Positions 43,001 through 53,278 of a stretch of DNA of 64,000 bases are shown here, in pieces; the stretch's first letter is position 1; every line of letters starts with the position of its first letter. The notes beneath the pieces are model-generated. The model was not told where the DNA came from and did no database searches. It saw nothing but the letters and a program-made list of their open reading frames with translations. The stretch comes from Argyresthia goedartella (lineage: Eukaryota; Arthropoda; Insecta; Lepidoptera; Argyresthiidae), in assembly GCA_949825045.1 (NCBI GenBank), contig OX463829.1:1-64000 (forward strand), written 5' to 3'. A program made the translations under genes and the position numbers.

Positions 43001-44945
43001 TTATTCGGAATCTTCGTCTACTAAATCCGGGGATGCGTCATTTACAGGCAGGTCATGCCAATTTTTTTTTCTGGATTCGGGCATCAGACGTACGAGCTTG
43101 GTCAGAATCTCTTCTTTCTTTGAAGTTTTAATACCACGTGGTCCATCTATAGTTTTAGGCCAAACAGTGACATCAAACTTTTTGACGATGAAATCCAGTG
43201 AAGCAAAGGCATCAATGAATGAAGTCTTGTACATCATGTGGCGTGAACCTCTCACAAATTTTACCTGAACGATTGAACTCAGTTGAAAATCTTTTAATGG
43301 ATCTCTGTTAATTCGTGGCGACCTTTTTTTCTTCGGCCAATCATAGTGAGCATTAGGTTCCACAATCTTTATTTTTGATCGAGCTTGACTCACAATTCTC
43401 TTCAGGTCCTCAAAATCAAAAACAGATTGATTTCGAGTCATTTTTCGCTCTATGTTGCCGTGTACCGAATCTGCAGTCATATGGGTGTGTCCTTTTGTCA
43501 AATAGCTGATAATTATGGTTTATATTTCGTTTCCAGGGCTCTTCAGCATGATTATGAAAGCAGTGTACAGAAACCAGTTCTTATTCTGTGCTGTACAGTT
43601 TATCAGCCCATAAATGGAATTTGCGAACGTCTCGTTGTGAACATATAAATGCCCATATGGCATCAATGATGTTATTCGCCTCCCGTCCAGCTGTTTTGTT
43701 GGATTGGAGCAAAGGTCAAATTAAATGTGATGAGTCTGCTCACAAAATGCGACTCTGCTCGTGGCATGTCAGGTAACAAAATTACTTTTTGCATATCCAT
43801 CGAAAAGTATTTTGTATGGATGGAATTGCTATGTTTCGCTTCCAGCCTGTACATATTAACAGAAGCCACGACTTTTGTTTCATGGTCATCATAGGACTTC
43901 TTGAGCTCTTCAGGTACGAGTGATGCATCATTATAATTGGCCATGTAATCAGCAATAATGTTGTGTATTTGGCAATCAACACACGTATCACCTTTTGGCA
44001 TGAAGAGAGAAACTTTCATATTTTTCATTTTCTTTCTATAGGTTTCGACTCCACATTGCGCATTTGAATTCTTAGCAGTAAAATCCGAAAACATCTCTTT
44101 GACGGTCAAACGACGGGGTAGGTACCGTGTATGTGGTGCATTATGTCTTCTGTAATGGCTTTGAAGTGGGTGATAGATAACTCATTATATGTTCTTCGAT
44201 ATGATCTCTGGGAATCTGTTTTCTTCCACCTCTTCTTTCTTCTAAGACAAGCTCCTGTTTTTCTCGCTTTAAAGCTTTGCACAATGCAGTTATAACAGAG
44301 TCATTAGTATATCCGAGTGTGGTCAATAGGAAATGTCGACAAACAGTTACGTTCATTTTATTTCCATCGACGTTTCTGGGGAGAATGTAGTATCGTGATT
44401 CATTTCTGGAGTTAACGTCTGAATATTGCTGGGTCTTACGCCTCTTTACGCTATCGACGGTAACGCATGTAGACAAAAAAACGCGTCTAGATTTATATTT
44501 CAGGTCCCAATAATTACTCCAAATATCATGGCGTTCTTGCGAAGTGAATTCTTTGCATTTTCGACTACAATTGCATGGTTTAGTTATCATCGGATGTTTG
44601 AGTTTCTGTTTATTTGCCGGCGGAACATCGCTGGTAACATTAGATGCATTTTGTTCAGTTTCAGAAGTAGCAGTAGTAGTCGGTGCTCGAAGTATTTGGT
44701 AATCGATTTCTGGATTATAATTATCTGCAATTATAATTGGCTCCGGACAAACGGCTATGAAGTCGGCTTTTTTCGGGATGCATGCTGGATTTACTCTAGA
44801 AGTCGATGCTGAAGGTACTCTTTGACGCGAATGTAGATTTGTTGAAAAATGTCTTGAAGAATTTTCATCATCGGAAGAGTCTGTTCCGGAAATTATGCAT
44901 GCTGTGCTTACTCCAGAACTCAATGCCGAGATTCTTTGACCCGAA
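43001..44945 (-). pseudogene. Transposon-type gene of an uncharacterised arthropod family (DUF7869-like), main part
   Basis: Read on the minus strand this is a decayed gene in at least three frames. The first block (44,923-44,141) has an acidic N-terminus and then a basic Cys-rich part (CNCSRKCKEF, RHDIWSNYWDL, CRHFLLTTLGY). The second (44,109-43,672) has GVETYRKKMKN, DTCVDCQ and YFSMDMQKVILLP. The third has CTAQNKNWFLYT (about 43,590-43,555) and GHTHMTADSVHGNIERKM. I recognise these motifs from a family repeated in insect genomes and believe it is the DUF7869 group; its function is unknown. The Asp in FSMDMQKV and the QNKNW box suggest an RNase H-fold nuclease core, which is inference. Frameshifts lie near 44,150 and at about 43,603, where an extra A follows the GAT codon. 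The N-terminal part is found at 53.3-53.5 kb, beyond the nested insertions. Confidence 0.7.
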
Positions 44946-45239
44946 TGTAGACATGCGAGTTAGGCTCTGTGAATCGCTGGTCATGTCTAAACTTAATTAC
45001 TGCATCACAGTGTATGGACCATGCTTGTACAAGTGCACCGAGCGTTTGGTGCAACGTGTACAGAACGCTTGTGCACGCTACTGCTTCAACGTTCCTCCTC
45101 GTGCCCACATTACACCTTATCTTAATAGAGCAAACATCCTGAAAATTAAGGGCAGACAGGAGCTACAGTTAGCTGCTCTTTTGTTTGGTGTCATCAAGAG
45201 AATATCTGTTTGAAAAGCTCAAATGGAGAGAGTCTTATC
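44946..45239 (+). pseudogene. RT ORF C-terminal fragment, part 1
   Basis: About 90 codons of the region after the RT palm, with LVMSKLNYCITVYGP and LVQRVQNACARYC. The frame is intact up to the Bel/Pao insertion, where it runs into the LTR. The other part starts at 52,520. Confidence 0.75.
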
Positions 45240-45244
45240 ACCAC

Positions 45245-45790
45245 TGTTCGATTCCAAATCGATATTCGATCGATGGTTTCTGGACGGCCATTTTGAATTT
45301 GACGTTAGCTGCCAACCTGGCAGTTTTTTGACAACTGACTGACGAAAGCCCTCGCAATGTAAACGCGTTTTGGTTAGGGTATTGAAATTAAATCGCAGGC
45401 CATCTGGAATGTATTCGGGTTTCCCTCAGGATTGTTAATATAGCTGAGTGTGTTATTGTTTCTCGAACCAGATAAAGTTCGCATTTTCGTGCCCGATTGT
45501 TTTTACCACGTAACATAACCTGTGTTGGAACACTGTGCTCATTGAAGCTGGCCCGCCAGTCATACCTGGTTGGCTGAAGAACCTGTCTACCAAGAAGAGC
45601 CTAGGGTGCACCCGGGCCTTGCAGAGAGACAGGAGGTTGACGGGACCGAAGCACAGACCAGGTTAGATCGACCCCAATTAACTTCAGCTCGGTGAATCGC
45701 CGACGTTCACACTTCTTGGCAACTGATCGTTACGCTACCTCGTAGCTGATGGGCCCCTACGAGGTCATTAGGTGCTGAGAAGCCTGAACA
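45245..45790 (+). repeat. 5' LTR of Bel/Pao element A
   Basis: 546 bp from TGTTCGATTCC to GCCTGAACA. It matches 51,974-52,519 and, inverted, the solo LTR at 22,804-23,339. Promoter and polyadenylation signals should lie within it, but I cannot place them with confidence. Confidence 0.95.
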
Positions 45791-45811
45791 TTTTGGTAGC
45801 TAGAGCGTGGC
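45791..45811 (+). promoter_or_regulatory. Primer-binding site of Bel/Pao element A
   Basis: TTT then TGGTAGC (from 45,794), followed by TAGAGCGTGGC. TGG directly after the LTR is the usual complement of a tRNA 3' CCA. The second Bel/Pao element has nearly the same sequence here, TGGTAGCAGAGCGTGG, one base shorter. I cannot name the tRNA. Confidence 0.75.
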
Positions 45812-46334
45812 TTCCTGAGATTTGCAGCCGTCAAGGGCTCCAGGAAGGCACGATTTGGGACTATCAATCTGTAGGTATAGGCGGTTATTAGGTAACTTGG
45901 TTGTTGTTCCTATATCCACATAGATTGGTAGTATTGTAAGCTATAGGTCTATTGCTGGTAGTAGATAGACAGATATTGAATTGAAAATTGCATTGAAGTA
46001 CCAGTTAGTCAATCTATTAGTGGTCTAGTAATGCTATTGAATGAATATTTTGGTTAACATAGGTAGTTACATCTATTGATAGCAGGCTATTACATTGTTT
46101 TCAGTTTATAGCAATTTATAACTTGAACTAATATTGACTATCTGTGTGTGTTATAATGATAAAGGGAAAATAAATTGTATTTACAGAATTATATAGATAT
46201 AAACCTCGGTTCCTATTGTTTAAGGAAAACAACATTGTTTAAGTTGTGGTTTAGGGTTCCCTCGTTTGGGTTGTAGACTGGAGGGTCCAATAAAATTGAG
46301 TTACTGCAAATTGTGAGTAAGTATCGTTCCGATC

Positions 46335-48050
46335 ATGTTGTTATCTGAAATCCAGAAGGGTGTTTCTAAGGAACTCAGATGGTTTTCCTCCGCACACGGT
46401 CTGATAGACCGTTTAGATAGGCATGATGTGGTATTGGAGCGGTCTATGGACGTTAAGGAACGTTACAATAGGGTGCTCGAATTGTCCGCGCAGGCGGAAT
46501 CAGTTGATGGTTGCGCACCTGACAGGCTGTCACGGTTGATAGGGGATGTCGACCAATGTATGGAGATGGCAGCTGCTATCACGCAGAAGGCTGCGGACAT
46601 ACGTAGACAGCGCGAGTCCAGCCATGGTGGTGACATTGAAGCACCTCTGCCGCTTCAGGGATCGGGGTCCAGGTTACCTGCCATAACTATGCCTACTTTT
46701 GACGGCGTGTCCGGTGAATGGATGAGCTTCATCAATCTGTTCGACAGTTTGGTGCACATGCGATCGGACATTGCCAAGTCTGTCAAGATGGCTCAGCTGG
46801 TGGCAGCATTGAGGGGTGAGCCTAGGGAGCTGGTCGCTCATTTGACAGTTACGGAGGGTAACTATGAAACGGCCAGGCAATTGTTGGTCAGACGTTACCA
46901 TAACAAACGGAGGTTGGCCGATGCCCAACTGAACCGTTTGTTTAGTATCCCGGTTGTGAACAAGGTCGGGGCCATACAGACGGAGGTTTTGAACCCATTG
47001 TTGTCCGTCACCAAGGCTCTAGAGAATCTTGGACTTCCGGTTGGTGAATGGTCGTACCTACTGTTGTACATTGTACTTTCCCGCCTACCCGCTGACGTGC
47101 AGACTCGTTTCGAACAGTCTCACGGGAGGTCGGCCGAGGACCTGCCCGCCTTCTCCGACTTGGTCGGATTCTTGGAAGAGGAGGCTCGACGGGCAGAGAA
47201 TTTGGGGTTGACGGTCACCCATCCTTCGGAGCCACAGAGAGCTGCCGGGAGCGCTGTGAGTAGGGGCCCTCCGACGAGGAAGGACCGCACCAACCGGCAG
47301 TCGTATGGGACTGTGAGCGAATTGACCCCACATGGTGAGACCTGCCCATGTTGTAGGCAGATTGGCCATGCTGTGGCCAATTGCAATAAGTTCGGGGAAC
47401 TTAGGGTTCAGGGACGGCGCCGGATGGCCAAGCAGCGGAGCTGGTGTTTCCTGTGCCTCGGGCCACACATGGCTAGGGACTGCACGCGCACACAAATGTG
47501 CGGATATTGTGGTGGGCCCCACAACAATCTGTTGTGCATGAACCGGTCCTGCCAACAGCCTCCACAGGGCCGTACCCAGGGTGACACGGCATGGGGCCCT
47601 GAGAATTCGTTTGCGACTCGGAGCGCAACTCAGGGGCCAACGTCCCCACGTGCACAGGGCAGAACTAGGGTGCAGGGCCGCACTCAGGACCATTACATGG
47701 GGGGCCCTGAGTTTTCGGTTGCGACTCAGCATCCGACCCAGCGGGACATTGGGTGTGTTGAGCAGGCCGTAACGGGCGGGTGGCATGGGACACCTTCGAG
47801 CTATGCGGGTGCGGTTCGGACGCCGCCTCAGTTGTCGCCCCGCTCGTCGCCTCGTCCCCGTCGGTCACATGTGATGTCCCCCCCGCTCATGGAGCGGCCA
47901 CGGTTGAATTCACGCCCACCCCCCTTTACGGGGAATCGTAGGGTGGCAATGGAACCGGCACGTGGGCCATTTGTACAATGGGACCCTCTGGCGTATAGCT
48001 GCATACCTGATCGGTTACAGGCACAGTGGGGCCCCGGGGGTCCTCGCTAG
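46335..48050 (+). CDS. gag: gag-like protein of Bel/Pao element A
   Basis: 571 residues from an ATG at 46,335 to TAG at 48,048. The N-terminal half is helical, with a segment near residues 125-150 (PTFDGVSGEWMSFINLFDSL) typical of the DUF1759 gag-like region of Bel/Pao proteins. Three Cys/His clusters lie near residues 336-350 (CPCCRQIGHAVANC), 371-384 (CFLCLGPHMARDC) and 388-401 (CGYCGGPHNNLLC), presumably for RNA binding. The C-terminal part is rich in Gly, Pro and Arg, with imperfect repeats (QGRTQGD, QGRTRVQGRTQD, WGPENSFATRS and GGPEFSVATQH). The product should form the virus-like particle. The stop is followed in the same frame by pol without another stop. Confidence 0.9.
   Translation: MLLSEIQKGVSKELRWFSSAHGLIDRLDRHDVVLERSMDVKERYNRVLELSAQAESVDGCAPDRLSRLIGDVDQCMEMAAAITQKAADIRRQRESSHGGDIEAPLPLQGSGSRLPAITMPTFDGVSGEWMSFINLFDSLVHMRSDIAKSVKMAQLVAALRGEPRELVAHLTVTEGNYETARQLLVRRYHNKRRLADAQLNRLFSIPVVNKVGAIQTEVLNPLLSVTKALENLGLPVGEWSYLLLYIVLSRLPADVQTRFEQSHGRSAEDLPAFSDLVGFLEEEARRAENLGLTVTHPSEPQRAAGSAVSRGPPTRKDRTNRQSYGTVSELTPHGETCPCCRQIGHAVANCNKFGELRVQGRRRMAKQRSWCFLCLGPHMARDCTRTQMCGYCGGPHNNLLCMNRSCQQPPQGRTQGDTAWGPENSFATRSATQGPTSPRAQGRTRVQGRTQDHYMGGPEFSVATQHPTQRDIGCVEQAVTGGWHGTPSSYAGAVRTPPQLSPRSSPRPRRSHVMSPPLMERPRLNSRPPPFTGNRRVAMEPARGPFVQWDPLAYSCIPDRLQAQWGPGGPR
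48048..48050 (+). other. Single in-frame UAG separating gag and pol (element A)
   Basis: CGC TAG GAA. gag and pol are in the same frame, and this is the only stop between 46,335 and 51,939. The minus-strand relative has CGC TAG GGA at the same junction. Readthrough is the simplest explanation and would set a gag to pol ratio. Confidence 0.7.
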
Positions 48051-51000
48051 GAATTTGCGGCCCAACCATTTGTTGCCCCCCAACCGGAGACGGTGGTGTT
48101 ACCGATCGCCTCTATGCTTGTTTGGGATTTGGCGGGCAACCCAACATACGTTCGCGCCCTATTAGATTGTGGAGCTCAGGGCTGCATTGTATCGAATGAT
48201 TTAGCAAAATGGTTGGGCCTCAAGGTAAATAGGTATAATAAATCAATACGGGGCGTGGGGAATGTTACGGTTACGAATGTAGTTGGTCAATCGGTGATCA
48301 CGTTCTCTCCACGTTATGACATTTTGACAAAAACATCCGTGCAAGCTTTAGTAATGACGCATGTCATGGGCAGACACCCCTTGGTGAAGTTGAATCCGGC
48401 CGTTCGATTCCTGACATCAGGACTCAAGTTGGCGGATCCCGATTTTGACACTCCAGCCCCGGTCGACCTGCTACTGGGAGCAGACGTTCTGGGTAGGTTT
48501 CTGTTGTCGGATCGGCGAGTTCTTCAGCCGGACGGGTTGATTGCTGTGGATACTAAGTTTGGTCACGTGATCATGGGTCCGGCATTGCCAATGGTTAGGC
48601 CTGCCGAGTCAGATGGCATACTTATTGGCTCAGCGTTGTCAGACGTTATCCAACGTTTCTGGGAGATAGAGGAACCTCCCACCGTTCGTCGAGTCGACGC
48701 AGACGAAGAAGAGTGCGAGTTGTTTTACCAGAATAGTACTGGTCGCCTTCGTTCTGGTCGTTTTGTAACTCGACTGCCTTTCAGGGCCGATCGACCGCCA
48801 CTAGGAGAATCTAGGAAGATGGCTAAGACGAGATTGATGTCGATGGAGCGTAGGATGACAAGGGACGCCGTATTTAAACAAAAATATGTTGATTTCATGA
48901 GGGAGTATGAGTCGTTAGGACACATGTCGGTATCGGGTGTGGACTGGAGATCTGAGGATCATTGTTTCCTTCCACACCATGCCGTCCTACGAACCCCTAC
49001 CGGCAAGATTCGAGTTGTTTTTGATGGGTCAGCACCTACCTCGAACGGGATGTCCCTGAATCAGTGTCTACATTCGGGACCCAAGTTGAGTCGTGATATT
49101 TCGGATATTCTCACGAGCTTTCGGAGGCACCAGATTGTATTTGTCGCAGACATTCGGATGATGTTTAGGCAAACGGTAATTCATCCGGCTGACAGAAGGT
49201 ATCAGTTGATACTTTGGCGTGAGTCCACGGCCGAGCCAGTCAAGGTCTATGAGTTAAACACGAACACGTATGGGTTACGGTCTAGCCCGTATTTGGCGAT
49301 GCGTACCCTGCGGGAGTTGGCGTCGCGTGACCGTGTGAGCTATCCTAGAGCCGCCGCTATCCTGGAGCAAGATTTGTACGTCGATGACGTCTGCACAGGG
49401 GCAGCCAGTGTAGAGGAAGCTCTGGACCGACGTGACGAGCTCATTCAATTGCTGGAACGAGGCGGCTATGAACTACGTAAGTGGATGTCCAACTCCCCTG
49501 AGTTGATGGCTGGTCTCCCAGATGAGTTTCAACAAGACCCGCACGTTTTTGAGAATCCTGACAACCCTAACATGTTGTCAGTACTTGGAATTCAGTACCG
49601 GCCCGTCCATGATGAGTTTACCTATCGGGTGGTTTTAGAAACACCGAAGGCCTGGACGAAGCGGTCAGTACTGTCAACGATTGCGAGAACGTTCGACCCG
49701 AATGGATGGATTTCTCCAGTCACCTTTGCTCTCAAATGTTTTATGCAAAGGCTATGGGCGGCTCAGTTGACCTGGGACACCCACCTCTCAGGTGATTTGT
49801 TGACTGATTGGACGCGAATGTTCACCTCGCTATCGGACATAAATAATGTATCGCTGCCGAGGAAATTGGTCCCTGCTGGGGATTACAGGGCAACCCTTCA
49901 CGGGTTTTGTGATGCCTCTGAACGAGGGTTTGCGGCAGCGGTTTATTTGCGAACCGTCACCTCCACCGGGGAGGTCGACGTGCGTTTGGTTTTGGCAAAA
50001 AGCAAGGTAGCGCCTATTCGGACAAGGATGACGATTCCAAAACTGGAACTGTCCGGGGCTGCTCTTTTGACCAAACTTTTGAATCACACTCTAACAGTGT
50101 TGCGTGGGTCAGTGGTTTTGGAGGATACGGTGTACGCTTGGACGGACAGCCAGATTGTTTTGTGCTGGCTGAAGGCTTCGGTCCATAACTTAGAGGTTTT
50201 TGTTGCGAACCGTGTCTCCCAGATTGTGTCGTCTGAGGTCCCACTGACCTGGAGACATGTACCAGGAGAATTGAACCCGTCTGATTGTGTATCCAGGGGG
50301 TGTCAGGCTCCTGAACTCGTAAGACACTATTTGTGGTGGGGATCACCCTGGCTTGCCAAGAGAGAATCGGACTGGCCCCACAGCCATGTAGTAGTATCTT
50401 CGGATCATGGCCCCAGAGCGGCCGTGCATGTTACCCAGAAGGCTGAGGACCCTGACGCCGGGTTTTTGCTGGACCGGTATAGCTCACTTGACAAGTTGAT
50501 AAACGTGTCCACTTGGATTAGGAGATTCGCTCGAAATTGTCGTACTCCTCGCGATCAGCGAACGTTGAACCCTATTCTGACTCCGGCAGAGCGAAACGAG
50601 TCGCTATTGAATTTGGTCCGGTTGGTACAGTCCTCGAAGTTTGGGGCAGAATTGGAGATTATACGAAGTGGACGTTCGAAATTGAAGGGAGCCGTCGCGC
50701 GTCTCAACCCCTTTGTTGATTCGACCGGGTTACTTCGGGTAGGAGGAAGATTGCGCAATGCGAATCTGTCGTATTCGGCTCGTCACCCACTTCTGCTCCC
50801 CAAGGGGGGACAATTAGTTGAATTGCTGGTGACTGATCGTCATATTAAAAACGCGCATGCCGGCTGTAACGCGTTGTTGGCCACGCTCCAGCGGGAGTTT
50901 TGGATCTTATCTGCCCGCCGTGTCATACGGGACATCGTGTTTCGGTGCATGCCTTGTTATCGACTTAAGGCTGCCACGATGCAACCTCTCATGGGGGACT

Positions 51001-51941
51001 TGCCCCTTGATCGTGTGAATGAGGTCAGACCGTTTTCAGGTGTTGGTACGGATTTTGCAGGACCGTTTATGGTGAAGAGTTCACGATTGCGTACCGCTAG
51101 GCAATACAAGGCGTACCTATGTGTGTTTGTTTGTTTATCCACCAAGGCGGTACATCTCGAGCTCGTTGCTGATCTCTCGACAGAGGCTTTCATTGCTTGT
51201 TTGGATAGGTTTGTTTCTCGAAGGGGATTTCCAACTTTGATCCGCTCTGATAACGGCACTAACTACATCGGTGCGGAACGATACTTACGAGAGATAGTCA
51301 ACTTTTTGAATGTAAATAAAGTGGATATTGGAACGGCCCTCTCCCGTCGGGGTATACAGTGGACCTTCAGCCCACCGATTTGCCCCCACTGGGGTGGGAT
51401 TTTTGAGGCCGTAGTTAAGTCAGCTAAGACGCACTTGGGGCGTATAGTAGGTCAGACCGCGCTGACTTTTGAGGAGCTCGCGACATTGTTTTGTAAGATC
51501 GAGGCCGTTCTCAATTCGCGACCGTTGTGTCCGCTCAGCTCGGATCCAAATGACCTGGAGGCTCTGACCCCAGGCCATTTCTTGATAGGACAGCCACTTA
51601 ACGCGTTGCCCGAGCACCCCTTCGAGGGAGTGAAATTGTATCGGTTGTCAAGGTATCAGATGTCGCAGCAGTTTACTCAGAATTTCTGGAAGCGTTGGTC
51701 GCTCGAGTATCTGCATATCTTACAACAGCGCCTTAAGTGGACTGACAAAACTAGCCCCCCTAGTGTTGGTGACCTCGTTCTGGTTAAGGATGCTAACCTA
51801 CCGCCACTACGTTGGCGCAGGGGGCGCATTGTTAACTTGTTCCCTGGCAAGGACGGGACCCCCCGGTCTGCAGAGGTTCTAGTAGGAGGCTCGGTTCTAA
51901 AACGAGCGGTAGCAACGTTGTCTCGGCTGCCCGTAGATTAG
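48051..51941 (+). CDS. pol: pol of Bel/Pao element A: protease, RT, RNase H, integrase
   Basis: About 1,296 codons after the UAG. Taking the GTG at 48,093 as residue 1, the domains are as follows. An aspartic protease (DUF1758 type) has ALLDCGAQGC near residue 23. RT has VFVADIRMMFRQ near 350 and LYVDDV near 427. RNase H has GFCDASERGFAAAVY near 605 and WTDSQIVLCWL near 684. An integrase zinc domain has DRHIKNAHAGC and CMPCY near 914-952, and its catalytic core has GTDFAGP near 984, RSDNGTNYIG near 1,052 and HWGGIFEAVVKSAK near 1,098. The protein ends with the C-terminal domain seen in Bel/Pao (LVLVKDANLPPLRWRRGRI). The internal order PR-RT-RH-IN is standard for Bel/Pao. No stop or frameshift is present. 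The GTG is not a claimed start, because translation probably arrives from gag. Confidence 0.93.
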   Translation, partial: EFAAQPFVAPQPETVVLPIASMLVWDLAGNPTYVRALLDCGAQGCIVSNDLAKWLGLKVNRYNKSIRGVGNVTVTNVVGQSVITFSPRYDILTKTSVQALVMTHVMGRHPLVKLNPAVRFLTSGLKLADPDFDTPAPVDLLLGADVLGRFLLSDRRVLQPDGLIAVDTKFGHVIMGPALPMVRPAESDGILIGSALSDVIQRFWEIEEPPTVRRVDADEEECELFYQNSTGRLRSGRFVTRLPFRADRPPLGESRKMAKTRLMSMERRMTRDAVFKQKYVDFMREYESLGHMSVSGVDWRSEDHCFLPHHAVLRTPTGKIRVVFDGSAPTSNGMSLNQCLHSGPKLSRDISDILTSFRRHQIVFVADIRMMFRQTVIHPADRRYQLILWRESTAEPVKVYELNTNTYGLRSSPYLAMRTLRELASRDRVSYPRAAAILEQDLYVDDVCTGAASVEEALDRRDELIQLLERGGYELRKWMSNSPELMAGLPDEFQQDPHVFENPDNPNMLSVLGIQYRPVHDEFTYRVVLETPKAWTKRSVLSTIARTFDPNGWISPVTFALKCFMQRLWAAQLTWDTHLSGDLLTDWTRMFTSLSDINNVSLPRKLVPAGDYRATLHGFCDASERGFAAAVYLRTVTSTGEVDVRLVLAKSKVAPIRTRMTIPKLELSGAALLTKLLNHTLTVLRGSVVLEDTVYAWTDSQIVLCWLKASVHNLEVFVANRVSQIVSSEVPLTWRHVPGELNPSDCVSRGCQAPELVRHYLWWGSPWLAKRESDWPHSHVVVSSDHGPRAAVHVTQKAEDPDAGFLLDRYSSLDKLINVSTWIRRFARNCRTPRDQRTLNPILTPAERNESLLNLVRLVQSSKFGAELEIIRSGRSKLKGAVARLNPFVDSTGLLRVGGRLRNANLSYSARHPLLLPKGGQLVELLVTDRHIKNAHAGCNALLATLQREFWILSARRVIRDIVFRCMPCYRLKAATMQPLMGDLPLDRVNEVRPFSGVGTDFAGPFMVKSSRLRTARQYKAYLCVFVCLSTKAVHLELVADLSTEAFIACLDRFVSRRGFPTLIRSDNGTNYIGAERYLREIVNFLNVNKVDIGTALSRRGIQWTFSPPICPHWGGIFEAVVKSAKTHLGRIVGQTALTFEELATLFCKIEAVLNSRPLCPLSSDPNDLEALTPGHFLIGQPLNALPEHPFEGVKLYRLSRYQMSQQFTQNFWKRWSLEYLHILQQRLKWTDKTSPPSVGDLVLVKDANLPPLRWRRGRIVNLFPGKDGTPRSAEVLVGGSVLKRAVATLSRLPVD

Positions 51942-51973
51942 GGGACAGGTGGGTGCCTGTCCGGGCGGGTGAT

Positions 51974-52519
51974 TGTTCGATTCCAAATCGATATTCGATC
52001 GATGGTTTCTGGACGGCCATTTTGAATGTGACGTTAGCTGCCAACCTGGCAGTTTTTTGACAACTGACTGACGAAAGCCCTCGCAATGTAAACGCGTTTT
52101 GGTTAGGGTATTGAAATTAAATCGCAGGCCATCTGGAATGTATTCGGGTTTCCCTCAGGATTGTTAATATAGCTGAGTGTGTTATTGTTTCTCGAACCAG
52201 ATAAAGTTCGCATTTTCGTGCCCGATTGTTTTTACCACGTAACATAACCTGTGTTGGAACACTGTGCTCATTGAAGCTGGCCCGCCAGTCATACCTGGTT
52301 GGCTGAAGAACCTGTCTACCAAGAAGAGCCTAGGGTGCACCGGGGCCTTGCAGAGAGACAGGAGGTTGACGGGACCGAAGCACAGACCAGGTTAGATCGA
52401 CCCCAATTAACTTCAGCTCGGTGAATCGCCGACGTTCACACTTCTTGGCAACTGATCGTTACGCTACCTCGTAGCTGATGGGCCCCTACGAGGTCATTAG
52501 GTGCTGAGAAGCCTGAACA
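51974..52519 (+). repeat. 3' LTR of Bel/Pao element A
   Basis: 546 bp, two substitutions from the 5' LTR. It is preceded by GGGGACAGGTGGGTGCCTGT (about 51,941-51,960), a purine-rich start that may include the polypurine tract. Confidence 0.95.
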
Positions 52520-52716
52520 ACCACACTAACCGTAGCACGACAAGCCTCCTTTCCATTCCCCACCACCGAACTGCTGCTTTTAGGGGCAGCTTCAGATACC
52601 TGTCCACGAAATGCTGGAATAACCTACCACCACCAATTCGAGATAAAAAACATATAACCAGCTTCAAAATCTCGTATAAAAATTATTTATTAAGCATTCA
52701 AAAGTCAGATATCTGA
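52520..52716 (+). pseudogene. RT ORF C-terminal fragment, part 2
   Basis: The continuation of the frame broken by the Bel/Pao element. It encodes STTSLLSIPHHRTAAFRGSF, then KCWNNLPPPIRDK, and ends with a TGA at 52,714-52,716. KCWNNLPxxIR near the end of the ORF is typical of Jockey/CR1-type RT proteins. Confidence 0.75.
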
Positions 52717-53278
52717 TGACTGCTAGTTCTCCTAACCCTTAGCTAAATATAGGTATCATTTTTACTATTAATCTAAATTAATACATTTGACATTTTAAAT
52801 TTCTACACCTAAACCTCAAACAATTAAACGGATCAATCATTTTGCACTACAAAATGCATGTAGACTATTATAGTTGGCATTTACTTCTAAATACAATGAA
52901 CCCTGTATAAATATGACGCAGTTATTTTTTTATTTTTTTAAATATACAAGTAGCATCATATATGTTTATATTTTTTTTTCTTTCAAGAACCTGTTCTGTT
53001 TATCTATATAATATCTCTTATTAAAATCTTGTAGACTAGTCAACACCACAAATATCACACTCCAATATACACTAGGTTCCGACAGAATACCAGCGCTATA
53101 GGTATTCCTGTAGCATATGCTGAGCCGGAACCGTTTCACCGTCGTCGTACATAATACACTACCATTACCTATAATGATTATTTTTGTGAAATGTTTACTC
53201 CGGCTTTATCTGTGTTCTGTTTTGTGTATCATGACGTGTGAATAAACGCTTATCTTATCTTATCTTATCTTATCTTAT
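52717..53278 (+). repeat. 3' UTR and (TTATC)n tail of the non-LTR element
   Basis: About 540 bp of AT-rich non-coding sequence ending in about five TTATC units (53,253-53,278). A short microsatellite in place of poly(A) is common at the ends of several non-LTR families. Confidence 0.7.

Larger units (their letters stand above)
45245..52519 (+). mobile_element. Complete young Bel/Pao LTR retrotransposon
   Basis: 7,275 bp with two 546-bp LTRs that differ by eye at only two positions (45,299/52,028 and 45,613/52,342). It has a 5-bp target duplication ACCAC (45,240-45,244 and 52,520-52,524), TG...CA ends, a primer-binding site right after the 5' LTR, and open gag and pol frames separated by one in-frame TAG. 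All catalytic motifs expected of Bel/Pao are visible. It is the youngest insertion in the nested block and may be capable of movement. Confidence 0.95.
44946..53278 (+). mobile_element. 5'-truncated non-LTR element, itself split by a Bel/Pao element
   Basis: It consists of 44,946-45,244 and 52,520-53,278. The coding part gives the end of an RT ORF: VRLCESLVMSKLNYC, RVQNACARYCFNVPP and GRQELQLAALLFG before the Bel/Pao element, and FRYLSTKCWNNLPPPIRD and ISYKNYLLSIQ after it, ending at 52,716. A 3' UTR of about 540 bp follows, with a (TTATC)n tail at 53,253-53,278. The host sequence on the two sides joins up as one unit of a duplicated segment, which fixes the insertion point. The ORF style fits a Jockey/CR1-type element. 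Confidence 0.78.

Noticed and set aside
47085..47786. 233-codon minus-strand ORF
   Set aside because: It is antisense to Bel/Pao gag, with no independent support.
48048..48050. UAG between gag and pol as simple nonsense mutation
   Set aside because: Not fully excluded, but the same stop at the same junction in a second diverged element makes chance less likely.
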